Shown one piece after another: positions 7,561-16,700 of a stretch of DNA of 28,603 nucleotides. Origin of the DNA: a virus; the IMG/VR virus record IMGVR_UViG_3300032607_000970, positions 1 through 28,603 of that record; one strand, written 5' to 3'. Positions within the stretch are counted from its first letter, which is position 1; each line of letters starts with the position of its first letter. A model generated the notes under the pieces. It did no database searches. It had not been told where the DNA came from and saw nothing but the letters and a program-made list of their open reading frames with translations. The translations under genes and the position numbers were made by a program.

Positions 7561-9222
7561 ATGCCAGCCGACCCGCAACAACTTGCCGAGCGCCATGCGG
7601 CGCTCAAATCTGATCGTGCCTCGTGGGATTCCTGGTGCCAGGAACTCGGGCAAGTGGTGTCTCCCCGCAAGGCGGAGATCACGACGAAGAACACGACGCC
7701 GAGCGGGGACAAGGAAAGCAGGCTCTACAACACGACGGCGGTCGAGTGCAACATCACGAATGCCGGCGGCTGCATGGGCTACATCTTCCCGGTGTCGGAA
7801 CGGTGGTTCAATGCGGAGCCGCCGGCGGATGTGAAAGATGACTCGGCGTTCGCCTGGTATGCGAAGTGCGCGGAAATCATGCTATCGGGCATGGCGAACT
7901 CGAACTTTTATTCGGAGGCGCACGAGGCGTGCCTGGACCGATCGGGGTTTGGCACGGGCATGCTCTACATCGAAGAGAGCATCACCTCCGCCTCGGGGCT
8001 GATCTTCGACGCGGTGCCGGTGGGCACGTATGCGATGGCGGAGAACAGCGAGAAGATCGTGGACACGACCTTCCGCGAGCGGGAGATGACGGCGATGCAG
8101 TTGGCGCAGGAGTTCGGCGAGGAGAAGCTGCCGAAGAAGGTGGCCGATGCGCTCAAGGATGCGGCGCGGCGCAACAAGGACAAATTCATGGCGGTTCACG
8201 CGGTCTATCCACGCGAGGACCGCGACACGATGAAGCTGGACTCTCTCAACATGGGCGTGGCCTCGTGCTGGTTCATGCCGGATGAGAAGATTTTACTGCG
8301 GGAGGGTGGCTATGAGTCGAACCCCTACCTGGCGAGCCGCTACCTGAAGTGGGGCAGCGAGGTATATGGCTGGTGTCCGGGCTGGCAGGCGCTGCCGGCG
8401 GCCAAGCAGCTGAACTTCCTCGAGCGGATGATGGACGGCATGGCCGAGGTGCAGCTCTACCCGCGGATGCTGATCCCTTCCACGCTCGAGGGCGCGGTGG
8501 GGATGGGCGCCGGCGCGGTGACGATTTACAATCCGTTCCAGAGCGCGAAGCCGGAAATGTGGGGGACCGAAGGGCGGATCGACGCGGGCCTCGAACGGCT
8601 GGCGCGGCGGGAACAGGAAATCAAGGACGCTTACCACTACGACCTTTTCAAGATGTTTGCCCAGCTCGACAAGCAGATGACTCGGGCGGAGGTGCTCGAG
8701 CGCGCATCGGAGAAACTGATTCTGTTTTCTCCGACATTTAACCGGATGACCAGCGAGTGGCTGAATCCGCTGCTGCAACGGGTGTTCCGGATCTACATGA
8801 AGCAGGGCAAGTTCCCTGAGCCTCCGCCCTCGGTGATCGCGCTGGACGCGCAAGGCCCGCACGTGCGGCCACCGCACATGTTGTTCACGTCTCGGGTGGC
8901 GTTGGCCATCCGTGCGCTGCAATCGTCTGGCTTCATGCACTTGCTCGAAGCACTGCAGCCGATGCTAGCGATCGATCCGAGCGTGCGCCACGTGATCAAG
9001 GTGAGTGCCGCCGCCAAGGGGCTGGGCCGCAACTTCGGAGTGCCTGAAGAGTGGATGGCAAGCGAGGAGGAGTTCCAGGGCGCGGTGCAGGCGGAGCAAG
9101 CGGCGATGCAACAAGCGCAGGCGATGGAAGGCGCGGCCGGGCTGATGGGCACGGCGGGCAAGCTCAAACCTGAACAAATCAACGCCGTGGCCGGCGCGCT
9201 CGGCCAAGGCAAGGCGGCATGA
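7561..9222 (+). CDS. Portal protein (T7 gp8-like head-tail connector)
   Basis: The 553-residue protein matches the podovirus head-to-tail connector family in length and pattern: an N-terminal helical LAERHAALKSDRASWDSW block, then SRLYNTTAVECNITNAGGCMGYIFPVSERWF, a SGFGTGMLYIEES strand, and a late stem/crown region ending in a Gln/Ala-rich helix. Twelve copies would form the ring through which DNA is packaged and ejected, and to which tail tubular protein A attaches. It starts at ATG 7561 with only 5 bases after the previous stop and no Shine-Dalgarno. The stop overlaps the next ATG as ATGA. The order terminase, portal, scaffold, capsid supports the call. Confidence 0.92.
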   Translation: MPADPQQLAERHAALKSDRASWDSWCQELGQVVSPRKAEITTKNTTPSGDKESRLYNTTAVECNITNAGGCMGYIFPVSERWFNAEPPADVKDDSAFAWYAKCAEIMLSGMANSNFYSEAHEACLDRSGFGTGMLYIEESITSASGLIFDAVPVGTYAMAENSEKIVDTTFREREMTAMQLAQEFGEEKLPKKVADALKDAARRNKDKFMAVHAVYPREDRDTMKLDSLNMGVASCWFMPDEKILLREGGYESNPYLASRYLKWGSEVYGWCPGWQALPAAKQLNFLERMMDGMAEVQLYPRMLIPSTLEGAVGMGAGAVTIYNPFQSAKPEMWGTEGRIDAGLERLARREQEIKDAYHYDLFKMFAQLDKQMTRAEVLERASEKLILFSPTFNRMTSEWLNPLLQRVFRIYMKQGKFPEPPPSVIALDAQGPHVRPPHMLFTSRVALAIRALQSSGFMHLLEALQPMLAIDPSVRHVIKVSAAAKGLGRNFGVPEEWMASEEEFQGAVQAEQAAMQQAQAMEGAAGLMGTAGKLKPEQINAVAGALGQGKAA

Positions 9223-9521
9223 TCGACGACGACGACAACAGCGACGACGTGACGCGCAACCTGCAGCGCGCGGCCCGCATCGAGGCGCGGCAGTTCTGCC
9301 GGGTGTTCCGGTCGGCGGACGGCAAGGCGGTGCTCGAGGCGCTGAAGCGAGACTTCGGATGGGATGCGGCGGCACCGGTGCCAAACCAAGACGGCGAAAT
9401 TCCGGCGTCAAGGCTGCGGGCGTGGACCGGATCCCGCGCGGTGCTTGCCACGATCCTTCACAAACTTTCGCTCGGCGAGTCGCTGAGTGATGAACCAACA
9501 ACACCACACGATGAACACTGA
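9219..9521 (+). CDS. Small acidic phage protein, possibly Bbp19-like
   Basis: The 100-residue product begins with an acidic MIDDDDNSDDV, followed by a helical RIEARQFCRVFRSADGKAVLEALKRDFG block and GSRAVLATILHKLSLG. The VFRS-x-DG-x-x-VL-x-x-L pattern together with a later GxRxVL helix is reminiscent of the Bbp19 family of small podovirus proteins encoded near the portal, whose function is not known to me. The ATG overlaps the portal stop as ATGA. It overlaps the next gene by 11 or 32 bases depending on that gene's start. Confidence 0.6.
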   Translation: MIDDDDNSDDVTRNLQRAARIEARQFCRVFRSADGKAVLEALKRDFGWDAAAPVPNQDGEIPASRLRAWTGSRAVLATILHKLSLGESLSDEPTTPHDEH

Positions 9522-10119
9522 CGAAGAAACGACGGAAATTTTCATGATCGACAACGCGGGCCGACTGCTGCGCAAGGGCGAGCACATCGGCGACCTGGTA
9601 GACGACGACCTGCGGTTGCTGCCAGACGGCAAGAAATACGCCTCACCGGTGACCAAATGGCTGCGCAAGCGGAAGGATGAGGCGGAAGGCATCCCGGCAA
9701 AGCCGGCGCTGCTCAAGGTGGTCAAGAAGCTGACGCCTGCGCAACAGGCTGCCGCTGACCAACAGGGCATCGAGAGCGAAGCCAGCGCGGAGGCTGCCAA
9801 GTCGCGGGCCGCTTACCAAGATGACCTGGCGTTTGCCGAATCCACCGGCTGCCCGACACCGCCGAAGAAAAACCCGCAGTTCGGCGACAAGACGCCGGCC
9901 TATGTGGATTGGCTGGCAAAGTATCGCAAGGACGTGTTTGACGCCCGCTTCGGCGTGAAAGGCCGTGGCAAGGTGCCGATTCTCAAGACCAATCCGGACA
10001 CCGGGATGGACGAGGTGACCGGCTACCGGGACGCGGACTTCGCCACCCGCAAAACCCACCTGACCGAGAAGGTCGAAACGAACCGTGACCTCGCCGAGGA
10101 CATGGACTGGAACGCGTAA
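9511..10119 (+). CDS. Hypothetical charged protein between portal and scaffold
   Basis: From the ATG at 9511 the product has 202 residues. It is strongly charged, with a short N-terminal beta-like part (EIFMIDNAGRLLRKGEHIGDLVDDDLRLLPDG) followed by Lys/Ala/Glu-rich helices and a WLAKYRKDVFDARFGVKGRGKVPILKTNPDTG section. No known domain is recognised. Alternative starts at 9490 (ATG) and 9487 (GTG) add 7-8 residues; none has a convincing ribosome binding site, so the start is uncertain. By position it is probably a virion-assembly or minor virion protein. Confidence 0.6.
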   Translation: MNTDEETTEIFMIDNAGRLLRKGEHIGDLVDDDLRLLPDGKKYASPVTKWLRKRKDEAEGIPAKPALLKVVKKLTPAQQAAADQQGIESEASAEAAKSRAAYQDDLAFAESTGCPTPPKKNPQFGDKTPAYVDWLAKYRKDVFDARFGVKGRGKVPILKTNPDTGMDEVTGYRDADFATRKTHLTEKVETNRDLAEDMDWNA

Positions 10120-10128
10120 TCACCCGCC

Positions 10129-11142
10129 ATGAAACCATTCAACATGTTACGCAATGAAGCGTCCCAAGACGGCGGCGATGGGGGCGGTGGTGGTGGTGGC
10201 GATCCGCCAGCTGCGGGATTTGCGGCAACCTCTGCCGGAAGTGCGAGCCTTTTGGGCGGAAGTCCGGCGGGCGGCGGAGACGGATCTGCAAGCGCACCTG
10301 CGGCGACTGGCACACAATCGAGTGCGGCGGCTCCAACGGCGGCAGCGACGTTCGACTTCCGGACGCTAGTCGATGACCAGGGCAACTTCATGGCCGGCTT
10401 CGGTGCCAAGCTGCCGGAAGAGCTGAAAGGGTTGGAGAAATTCCGTTCTCCCAAGCAACTGCTGGAGGGATACTCGAACCTCTCTCAACTGCTCGGCAAG
10501 AAGGCGGACGCGGTGGTGATTCCTGGGCCCGATGCCACGCCTGAAGAGTGGGCGCCGGTGCTCAAACGCCTGGGCGTGCCGGATTCTCCGGAGGGCTACC
10601 AGCTCAAGGCTCCCGACCAACTGCCGGAAGGCGTGGTGGTGGATGCTGAAGAGTTGAAGGAGTTTGCGAAGACCGCGCATCAACTCGGGCTGACTCCGCA
10701 ACAGGTGGCAAAGCTGCAGGAATACGACCTGGCCCGCGCCGGGAAGAGCGTGGCCGGCAGTGCGGCGCAAGCGGCGGCGTTTGAAGCGGCGGAGTTCCAA
10801 AAACAGGCGGAGATCCTGACCAAGGAGTGGGGCAACGGCAATGCGCGGACGCAGAAAGCAGCGCTCGCCGAGCGTGCGGCGCTGACGTTCGGGTTCACGC
10901 CGGAAGAGGTGGCGTCGGATCCGTTGTTCCGGAATGCCCGCTTTGTGATGACGCTGGCCCGAGCCGGTGCCGCGATGTCGGAAGACACGCTGGTGCGTGG
11001 CGGGGATGTGAACAGCACCGGCGGCCTGAAGGCGCGGGCGCAGGACGTGATCAACAACACGGGCAACCCGCTTTACAAAAAATACTGGGCGGGCGACGAA
11101 GACACCGTGAACCAGGTGCGCAACTGGATGCGCGCAGGTTGA
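10129..11142 (+). CDS. Capsid assembly scaffolding protein
   Basis: The 337-residue protein sits immediately before the major capsid gene, the usual place for a podovirus scaffold. It has a low-complexity Gly/Ala/Ser-rich N-terminus (including a seven-glycine run near residue 20), a central block LPEELKGLEKFRSPKQLLEGY, the segment VLKRLGVPDSPEGYQL, and long Ala/Glu/Gln-rich helices towards a basic NWMRAG end. This combination of disorder plus helix with a LxxLGxPxxPEGY motif is typical of scaffold proteins in this phage group. It would shape the prohead and then leave or be degraded. The gene ends in TGA and is followed by a long leader and terminator. Confidence 0.75.
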   Translation: MKPFNMLRNEASQDGGDGGGGGGGDPPAAGFAATSAGSASLLGGSPAGGGDGSASAPAATGTQSSAAAPTAAATFDFRTLVDDQGNFMAGFGAKLPEELKGLEKFRSPKQLLEGYSNLSQLLGKKADAVVIPGPDATPEEWAPVLKRLGVPDSPEGYQLKAPDQLPEGVVVDAEELKEFAKTAHQLGLTPQQVAKLQEYDLARAGKSVAGSAAQAAAFEAAEFQKQAEILTKEWGNGNARTQKAALAERAALTFGFTPEEVASDPLFRNARFVMTLARAGAAMSEDTLVRGGDVNSTGGLKARAQDVINNTGNPLYKKYWAGDEDTVNQVRNWMRAG

Positions 11143-11309
11143 ATAATTGACATGCGCTGGCCTGCTCACTACTATTCTCACGTCCTGCTTGCTGGAAGTT
11201 ACCGGTGGGAGTTAACCTGGACACCAATGAGCAGTCAGGCTCCGGGCAACCGACCTGACCACTTTCCAAACTTGATGTAGGCGCCGCAAGGTTACCGCAG
11301 TAGAGTTCA

Positions 11310-11341
11310 GCCCACCACCCTCACCGGTGGCGGGCTTTTTT
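11310..11341 (+). terminator. Rho-independent terminator after the scaffold gene
   Basis: Arms 11310-11319 and 11326-11335 pair at 9 of 10 positions around a 6-base loop and are followed by six T residues. It lies about 170 bases after the scaffold stop and would end or attenuate transcription from the upstream packaging operon. Confidence 0.8.
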
Positions 11342-11357
11342 GTCCATCTCCCTCAAA

Positions 11358-11386
11358 TTGATTTGACGGGATGACAGTAATACTCT
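11358..11386 (+). promoter_or_regulatory. Weak promoter candidate upstream of the major capsid gene
   Basis: TTGATT at 11358-11363 and TACTCT at 11381-11386 are 17 bases apart and sit between two terminators, where a capsid promoter would be needed. An overlapping TTGACG (11363-11368) pairs only with a poor TATCGC. The ACAGTAATAC word at 11374-11383 recurs upstream of the tail fibre gene. Matches to the consensus are weak and host promoter rules are unknown. Confidence 0.3.
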
Positions 11387-11452
11387 ATCGCTCGTCACGT
11401 CAGACGGACAACTTCAGCTGAGGCCGCGCAAGCGACAACCTAACCAGCCAAG

Positions 11453-11490
11453 CCCGAAGCAGCACCAACGCTCCTTCGGGTTTTCATTTT
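11453..11490 (+). terminator. Second terminator-like hairpin before the major capsid gene
   Basis: CCCGAAG (11453-11459) pairs with CTTCGGG (11474-11480). The stem continues after one C-C mismatch with AGC/GCT around the loop ACCAAC, and TTTTCATTTT follows. It ends 50 bases before the capsid ATG, so it could be a leaky terminator, an attenuator or an mRNA-processing and stability element for the capsid message. Confidence 0.65.
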
Positions 11491-11494
11491 GAGA

Positions 11495-11527
11495 CCCGGC
11501 CACCGGGAGTGAATTCGATAAATTCAC
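11495..11527 (+). promoter_or_regulatory. Pair of hairpins in the capsid 5' leader
   Basis: CCCGG-CCA-CCGGG (11495-11507) and a perfect 7-base stem GTGAATT/AATTCAC (11509-11527) stand side by side, leaving the A/C-rich stretch up to the ATG at 11540 single-stranded. Such leaders can protect a highly expressed mRNA and keep the start accessible. There is no Shine-Dalgarno sequence. Confidence 0.5.
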
Positions 11528-11539
11528 ACACTCAAAACA

Positions 11540-12463
11540 ATGCCTGATCTTACGATTGACCAATTTTACACCGACCAGTTCGATGCGAACTGGCAACACC
11601 TCGCCCAGCAGAACGAAGGACGCCTCCACGCCCGCGTTCGGCAGGAAACCGTCAAGGGCAAGCGCAAGCTGCTTAACTTCATCGGCAAGTCCAAGGCTCG
11701 CTTGATCACGACCCGCTCGGGCAAGACGATCCCGTCCAACACGGCGCTGGCCAAACGCAAGATTTCGCTGCGCGAGTTCGACGACGTTTACCACGAGGAC
11801 GAATGGGACCAAGAACTGCTCGGCGAAGTGACTTCTCCGCGCTCCGCGGTGGTCATTTCCCATGCCTCCGCGTTCATGCGGGCGCGTGACGAAGCGGTGA
11901 TCCAAGCCGCGACCGGCACCGCCTACATCGGCGAGGACGGCACCGAGGCGGTGGACCTGCCGGCCACCCAGAAAGTGGGCGTCAACTACATCCACGGATC
12001 CACCGGATCCAACAGCGGGCTGACGCTTGCCAAGATCATCAAGGCTTCGTCCATCCTCGGGGTGAACGAAGTGGTCGGTCAAAGCAAGCCGGGCATGATG
12101 GGTGACGAGAAGCTGTTCTTTGTCTCTCAAAAGCAGCTCGACGACCTTCTCGTCAACGTCGAGCAAGTGGCCAACAGCCGCTATGCCGATGTTAAAGCGC
12201 TGGTCCAGGGCGAGGTGAACTACTTCATGGGCTTCACCTTCATCCGCACCCAGCTCTTGGAGCTCGATGCCTCCACCGACGTGCGCACCTGCATTGCGAT
12301 GGTGTCCAGCGGGGTGGCGTTTGCCTCCAACGGCATGAGCACCAAGATCACCGTGCGCGACGACTTGAACGAGACGCTCCAAATCCGCACCAAGGGCCGC
12401 CACGGCGCCACCCGCACGGAGGAAGAGAAGGTCGTGGCAGTCTACTGCGACGAGTCGCCCTAA
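11540..12463 (+). CDS. Major capsid protein
   Basis: The 307-residue protein follows the scaffold gene and has the composition and length of a podovirus HK97-fold coat protein. It begins TIDQFYTDQFDANWQHLAQQNEGRL, continues with basic N-arm and E-loop-like segments (RKLLNFIGKSKARLITTRSGKT), a helical SHASAFMRARDEAVIQAATG spine, and a C-terminal strand-rich part (VNYFMGFTFIRTQLLEL). I recognise the overall family of P22/T7-group-related phage capsid proteins rather than a precise member. The start is set by the only sensible ATG; it lacks a Shine-Dalgarno but follows an A/C-rich leader. Terminators before and after suggest separate, strong expression of this and the next gene. Confidence 0.85.
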   Translation: MPDLTIDQFYTDQFDANWQHLAQQNEGRLHARVRQETVKGKRKLLNFIGKSKARLITTRSGKTIPSNTALAKRKISLREFDDVYHEDEWDQELLGEVTSPRSAVVISHASAFMRARDEAVIQAATGTAYIGEDGTEAVDLPATQKVGVNYIHGSTGSNSGLTLAKIIKASSILGVNEVVGQSKPGMMGDEKLFFVSQKQLDDLLVNVEQVANSRYADVKALVQGEVNYFMGFTFIRTQLLELDASTDVRTCIAMVSSGVAFASNGMSTKITVRDDLNETLQIRTKGRHGATRTEEEKVVAVYCDESP

Positions 12464-12499
12464 TCCCTGACCCCAGCAATTCCAACAGGAACCAATATC

Positions 12500-12985
12500 A
12501 TGGCCATTCTTTATACTAACCTTGCTGCCCAACAGCTTCCCGTCGAAACGGCTGCCACCTGGAGCCGCGCCGATGGCAAGAAAGTCACCGGCGACATCAC
12601 TTACCTCGAGGGGATCTACACGGTTGCCGCGGGGACTGCCACCGCCGACATCATCCGGATCGCCAAGCTGCCGGCGAACGCCATCGTGATCCCGCACTTG
12701 TGCAAGATCACCTGCGGCGCTCCAGGTGCCGCGTTCACGGTCTCAAAGGTCGGCGACTTGTCGGTCGATGGCATCACCACGCCGGACGACGACGACCGCT
12801 ACAGCGGTTCGGTTGCCATCACGGCAGGCGGCACCTTCGACTACCTGCACGCCGCTCGTCCCGCCGGTCTGGCTGGCTACACCACCACGAAACCGATGTG
12901 GCTGATTGCCACGCTCGGCACGGTCACGACTCCCACCGCGGGGGCCGTGATCCGCTTCGTGGTCGCCTACGCCGTCCAGAGCTAA
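12500..12985 (+). CDS. Putative head decoration or minor head protein
   Basis: The 161-residue product is rich in Ala, Thr, Gly and Val and looks all-beta (GDITYLEGIYTVAAGTATADIIRIAKLPANAIVIPH, later TPTAGAVIRFVVAYAVQS). Proteins of this look often lie directly after the major capsid gene in podoviruses and are found on the head surface. The function is inferred from position and composition, with no specific motif. AGGA occurs 10 bases before the ATG, one of the rare Shine-Dalgarno-like sites here. It shares the capsid transcription unit and is followed by a strong terminator. Confidence 0.65.
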   Translation: MAILYTNLAAQQLPVETAATWSRADGKKVTGDITYLEGIYTVAAGTATADIIRIAKLPANAIVIPHLCKITCGAPGAAFTVSKVGDLSVDGITTPDDDDRYSGSVAITAGGTFDYLHAARPAGLAGYTTTKPMWLIATLGTVTTPTAGAVIRFVVAYAVQS

Positions 12986-13017
12986 ACCATCTGACAGCTG
13001 CGTGCTGTCGCACCCGA

Positions 13018-13052
13018 GGGGGGAAGGGTCTGTGTCCCCTTCCTCCCTTTTT
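13018..13052 (+). terminator. Strong Rho-independent terminator after the capsid unit
   Basis: Arms 13018-13028 and 13037-13047 pair over 11 bases with a single G-U pair, the loop is 8 bases, and TTTTT follows at 13048-13052. It begins 32 bases after the decoration gene and ends 12 bases before the tail tubular protein A start, so it may be partly read through to express the tail genes. Confidence 0.85.
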
Positions 13053-13064
13053 CATTTTCCAGTC

Positions 13065-13721
13065 ATGCCCTCTGAAGTTGAAATCTGCAATCTGGCGCTC
13101 CAATACCTGGGCGAGCCGGCGATCATCTCCCTGACGGATACGGGGGACAACGCGGCGCGCACCTGCGCGGTGAATTTCTCCCAGGCTCGCGACGAGGCGC
13201 TGTCTGCCGCCCAGTGGTCCTGCGCGAAACGTCAGGCTGCCCTGCCGCGGCTGACCGAGGCGCCGCTTTACAAGTGGGCTGCAGCGTATCAACTTCCGGT
13301 AGATTTCCTGCGACTGTGCGAAATCGACGGATCGAATGCCTGGACGCCGGCGGAGTATTTCGACCGCCAAGGCAGCACGCTGCTGATGGGCCGCGGGGTG
13401 GATGCGGAGACTTCCGCGGTGGTGTGCATCGAATACATCGCACGCATCGAGGACACCACCCAGTTCGACCCGCTGCTGGTCGAGTGCCTGGCGCTGATTC
13501 TGGGCGCAAAGATGGCCCGCACGCTGACCGGCTCGGACGCAAAAGGCCCCCAGCTGCGCGAGGAATACGAACGCGTGGCGCTGCCCAAGGCGCGGACCTT
13601 GAATGCCCAACAGATTTACAGCGGCAAGAATCACCCCATCCGGCAGATGCTCGGGGGCTCGTTCCTGCAAAAGGCCCGCCGCTCCGGGGATGCGTCTCAC
13701 GTCGGCCTCGAAAACTGGTAA
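13065..13721 (+). CDS. Tail tubular protein A (T7 gp11-like head-tail adaptor)
   Basis: The 218-residue product has the family hallmarks: an N-terminal EICNLALQYLGEPAIISLTDTGDNAARTC stretch, an FSQARDEALSAAQWSCAKRQAAL helix block, then YKWAAAYQLPVDFLRLCEIDG. In T7, gp11 forms a dodecameric ring joining the portal to the tail nozzle. The ATG at 13065 is chosen because it directly precedes the conserved N-terminus; an in-frame start at 13002 would cross the terminator. No Shine-Dalgarno is present. The next gene starts after 3 bases. Confidence 0.9.
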   Translation: MPSEVEICNLALQYLGEPAIISLTDTGDNAARTCAVNFSQARDEALSAAQWSCAKRQAALPRLTEAPLYKWAAAYQLPVDFLRLCEIDGSNAWTPAEYFDRQGSTLLMGRGVDAETSAVVCIEYIARIEDTTQFDPLLVECLALILGAKMARTLTGSDAKGPQLREEYERVALPKARTLNAQQIYSGKNHPIRQMLGGSFLQKARRSGDASHVGLENW

Positions 13722-13724
13722 CCC

Positions 13725-16700
13725 ATGGCAACGCTCTCGCTCATCCCATCGTTCAACAGTGGCGAGCTCTCGCCGCTGATCCACCTGCGCAGCGATCTGG
13801 AGAAATACCGGTCGGGCTGCCGCACGCTGCAGAACATGACGGTCACTCCCTACGGCGGGGTGCGCCGGCGCGCGGGGCTGGCGTATTTTGTGACGGCACC
13901 GGGCAAGTGCCGGCTGTTCAAATTTCAGGCATCGGTGGAGCAGGCGTATGTGATGGAGTTCAGCGCCGGGCTGGTTCGGTTTTTCCTGAATGAAACCACC
14001 CCAGTCTTTACGGTGGCGAGCCCCTACACCGCAGACGATCTGGACGGGATCCAAATGGCACAGGTGAACAACGTGGCGTATTTCACGCACCCCTTGCGCA
14101 CTCCCTACAAGATGCGTCGTGTCTATCACACGCTGTGGGAGTTCGCACCGGTGGAGTTCGATTACCCGGCGATGCTTGAAGAAAACCTCAACAAGTCGCT
14201 GACGATCACGACCAGCGCGGCGGGAGCGGCCGGAGCGTCCATCAATCTGGATTCGTCGGCGGCGTTGTTTGCGGCCGGCCACGTGGGCGCCCATTTTCAA
14301 ATCTCGCACGAGCGCACGGCGGATCAATTCGAAGTGACGATGACGGCGACGTCGGGCAACAACGGGCGCTTCACCGCGGGGCTGATCGTGCAGGGGGCGT
14401 GGTCGTTTGCCACCAGTGGCACCTGGAGCGGCACCTTTGTGATCCAGCGCTCGACCAACAACGGGGGATCGTGGCAGACGATCCGGCAATTCTCGGCGTC
14501 TGCCAATGACAACTACTCGGCGGGCGGCACCGAGCCAGGGCAAGTGCTGCTGCGGATCGGGTGGACCCATGTCGCGACCGGCAGCTCAAACCCAAGGGCG
14601 AGCTTGGAGGCAAGCGGGGCATTTATCCGCGGCTTGGTCCGAATCACTTCGGTGATGACAAGCACGCACGCCGAGGTGGTGGTCGTGAATCGGGTTCGTT
14701 CCGGTGCGACCAGCTACTGGCGGGAAGGGGCGTGGAGCGGCGTCAATGGCTACCCGCGCACCGTGGCGGCGCACGAGCAGCGGATCATCTACGGCGGCAA
14801 TGCGCTGCGCCCATCGACCTTGTGGGGCAGCGCGACGGACGACTACGAGCGATTCGAACCGGGCGTGGATGACACGGATTCGTGGACGCACGCGCTCGCC
14901 AGCGACCAGCAAAACTCGATTCAATGGCTCATCTCTCAGAAATCACTGCTCATCGGCACCTCGGGGGATGAGTGGGTGATGTCATCGGGTGGCGATGAAA
15001 CGACGATCACGCCGTCCAACGTGCGGGCCCGGCGCCAATCGGGCAACGGCTCGGACTTCCTCAAAGCCCGCGTGATCAATGATGCGGTGCTGTTCGTGCA
15101 GCGCGGCGGAAAAAAGCTGCGGGACATGACCTTCAGCTTCGAGGCAGACGGCTACACGACCAGCGACCTGACCTTGCTGGCCGAGCACATCGCGGGCGAG
15201 GGGATCATCGATACCGCTTACCAGGCGCAACCGATTTCAACGCTGTGGTGCGTGACGAGGGGTGGGACATTGATTGGCCTGACCTACGACCGGGCGCAGC
15301 AACTGGTCGGCTGGCACCGCCACGTGACCGGCGACGCGACGGACGGCTTCGAGTCCGTCACCGTGCGGACGACTGCCGGCGAAGCGGACCAGGTGTGGGT
15401 GAGCGTGCGGCGCCGCATCGATGGCACCGACCGCCGGCACATCGAGCGGATTTGCTCGGATGGGTTCTTTTTGGAAACTCCGTGGAGCCTGCTCTATCCA
15501 TCGACCGATGGTCTGGAGCTGTGGGACTATCGTTACCTGTCGAGCACCGCGGGCACCGCTTCGCTCGGGCCGGTGGGAGCTCCCTACCCTTTTTTCGATC
15601 CTGACTGGTTCTATTACTGCGTGGTTTCGCATACCATGGATGAGACCTACGTGGGAACTTTCGACACCCACGCGGGGTATTCTTTTGCGGCGCCGGATCT
15701 TGGGCAAACTTGGGTTTGGGTGGGTCCATGGATCAATTCGTTGAGCTCTGGCGGGTACGCGGTGGGTGACACGGTGCACCATGCGGACGTGATTTACCGA
15801 GTGATTTTGCACCACGGTGCATCAGGCGGCGGTCCTGGTATCAAAGAACCCGGTGTGGCAGTGGACTGGGCGACCTATTGGGCGATCGTCGATGACGTGC
15901 CGGTTTCTCTGCCCAACGTGGTGGTGCAAGACGAATACCTTGAAAACGACGAAGTGCAGTCTGGCGGCTACAAATACACCGCCACCGACGACCACGCGCA
16001 AACCGAGGACAACGAACCCGGCGTCGGGATCTCGTGGGGCTCTTACTGGGTCCGCGATCAAGGCACCTACTCCATCGGCGATCTGGTATCGGCGGACCGC
16101 GGCAACTATATCTGCACCGCCGACCACACACCGAGTGCGGCCACGCGTCCCGCAACCGGTGACGACTGGGGCGACGTCTGGGCGCTGCAACCCACCGACA
16201 ACCTGCTGTTCCACGTGGATGCCGGCGTGACCGCGCTGGCCTTCACCGGCGACGAAATGACCGGGCTCGATCATCTCGAAGGTGAGACCGTGCAGGTGCT
16301 CGCCAATGGCGCGGTGCTCTCGCCACGGGTGGTGAGCGGCGGGGCAATCCAGTTCGACCAGGAGGGCGATCCTACCGAGTTCGTTTCGGTGACCGCAGGG
16401 CTCGCTTATGAATCGCTGCTGGAACCGATGGCGCTGGAGGTCGGCATGCAAAACGGCACGTCGGTTTCCCGTGAGAAGCGGATTTACGAGCTGGTGATCT
16501 ACTTCGACAAGACCAACGGCTGCCAAGTGGCCAGCACGACGGCAGGACCGTTCGAGACGCTGCGGTTCCGGTTTGGCGATGTTTATGCCGACCAGGCGGT
16601 GCCGCTGTTTTCCGGGGCCTACGTGCACAAGCTGGCCGCGCGCCACGATCTGGAAGCGTCCTTCGTCATCAAACAGGACCAACCGCTGCCGCTGACGGTG

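Larger units (their letters stand above)
11143..11539. other. Long non-coding leader between scaffold and major capsid genes
   Basis: No gene fits in these 397 bases on either strand. They hold two terminator-like hairpins (about 11310-11341 and 11453-11490), a weak promoter candidate between them, and two small hairpins directly before the capsid start. The part from 11160 to 11305 is unexplained; it has a possible 6-base stem (GTCAGG with CCTGAC) and could encode a structured RNA, but I recognise no known ncRNA or riboswitch class. Confidence 0.6.

Noticed and set aside
11160-11305. Possible riboswitch or ribozyme in the capsid leader
   Set aside because: No known core, such as hammerhead CTGATGA/GAAA, is present. 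Only a short 6-base stem is seen, so it is mentioned as unexplained DNA and not called as an RNA gene.
12924-14570. Reverse-strand open frame of 548 codons opposite the tail tubular genes
   Set aside because: Its composition is Arg/His/Gln-rich with no domain, and it crosses a terminator and two well supported + strand genes.
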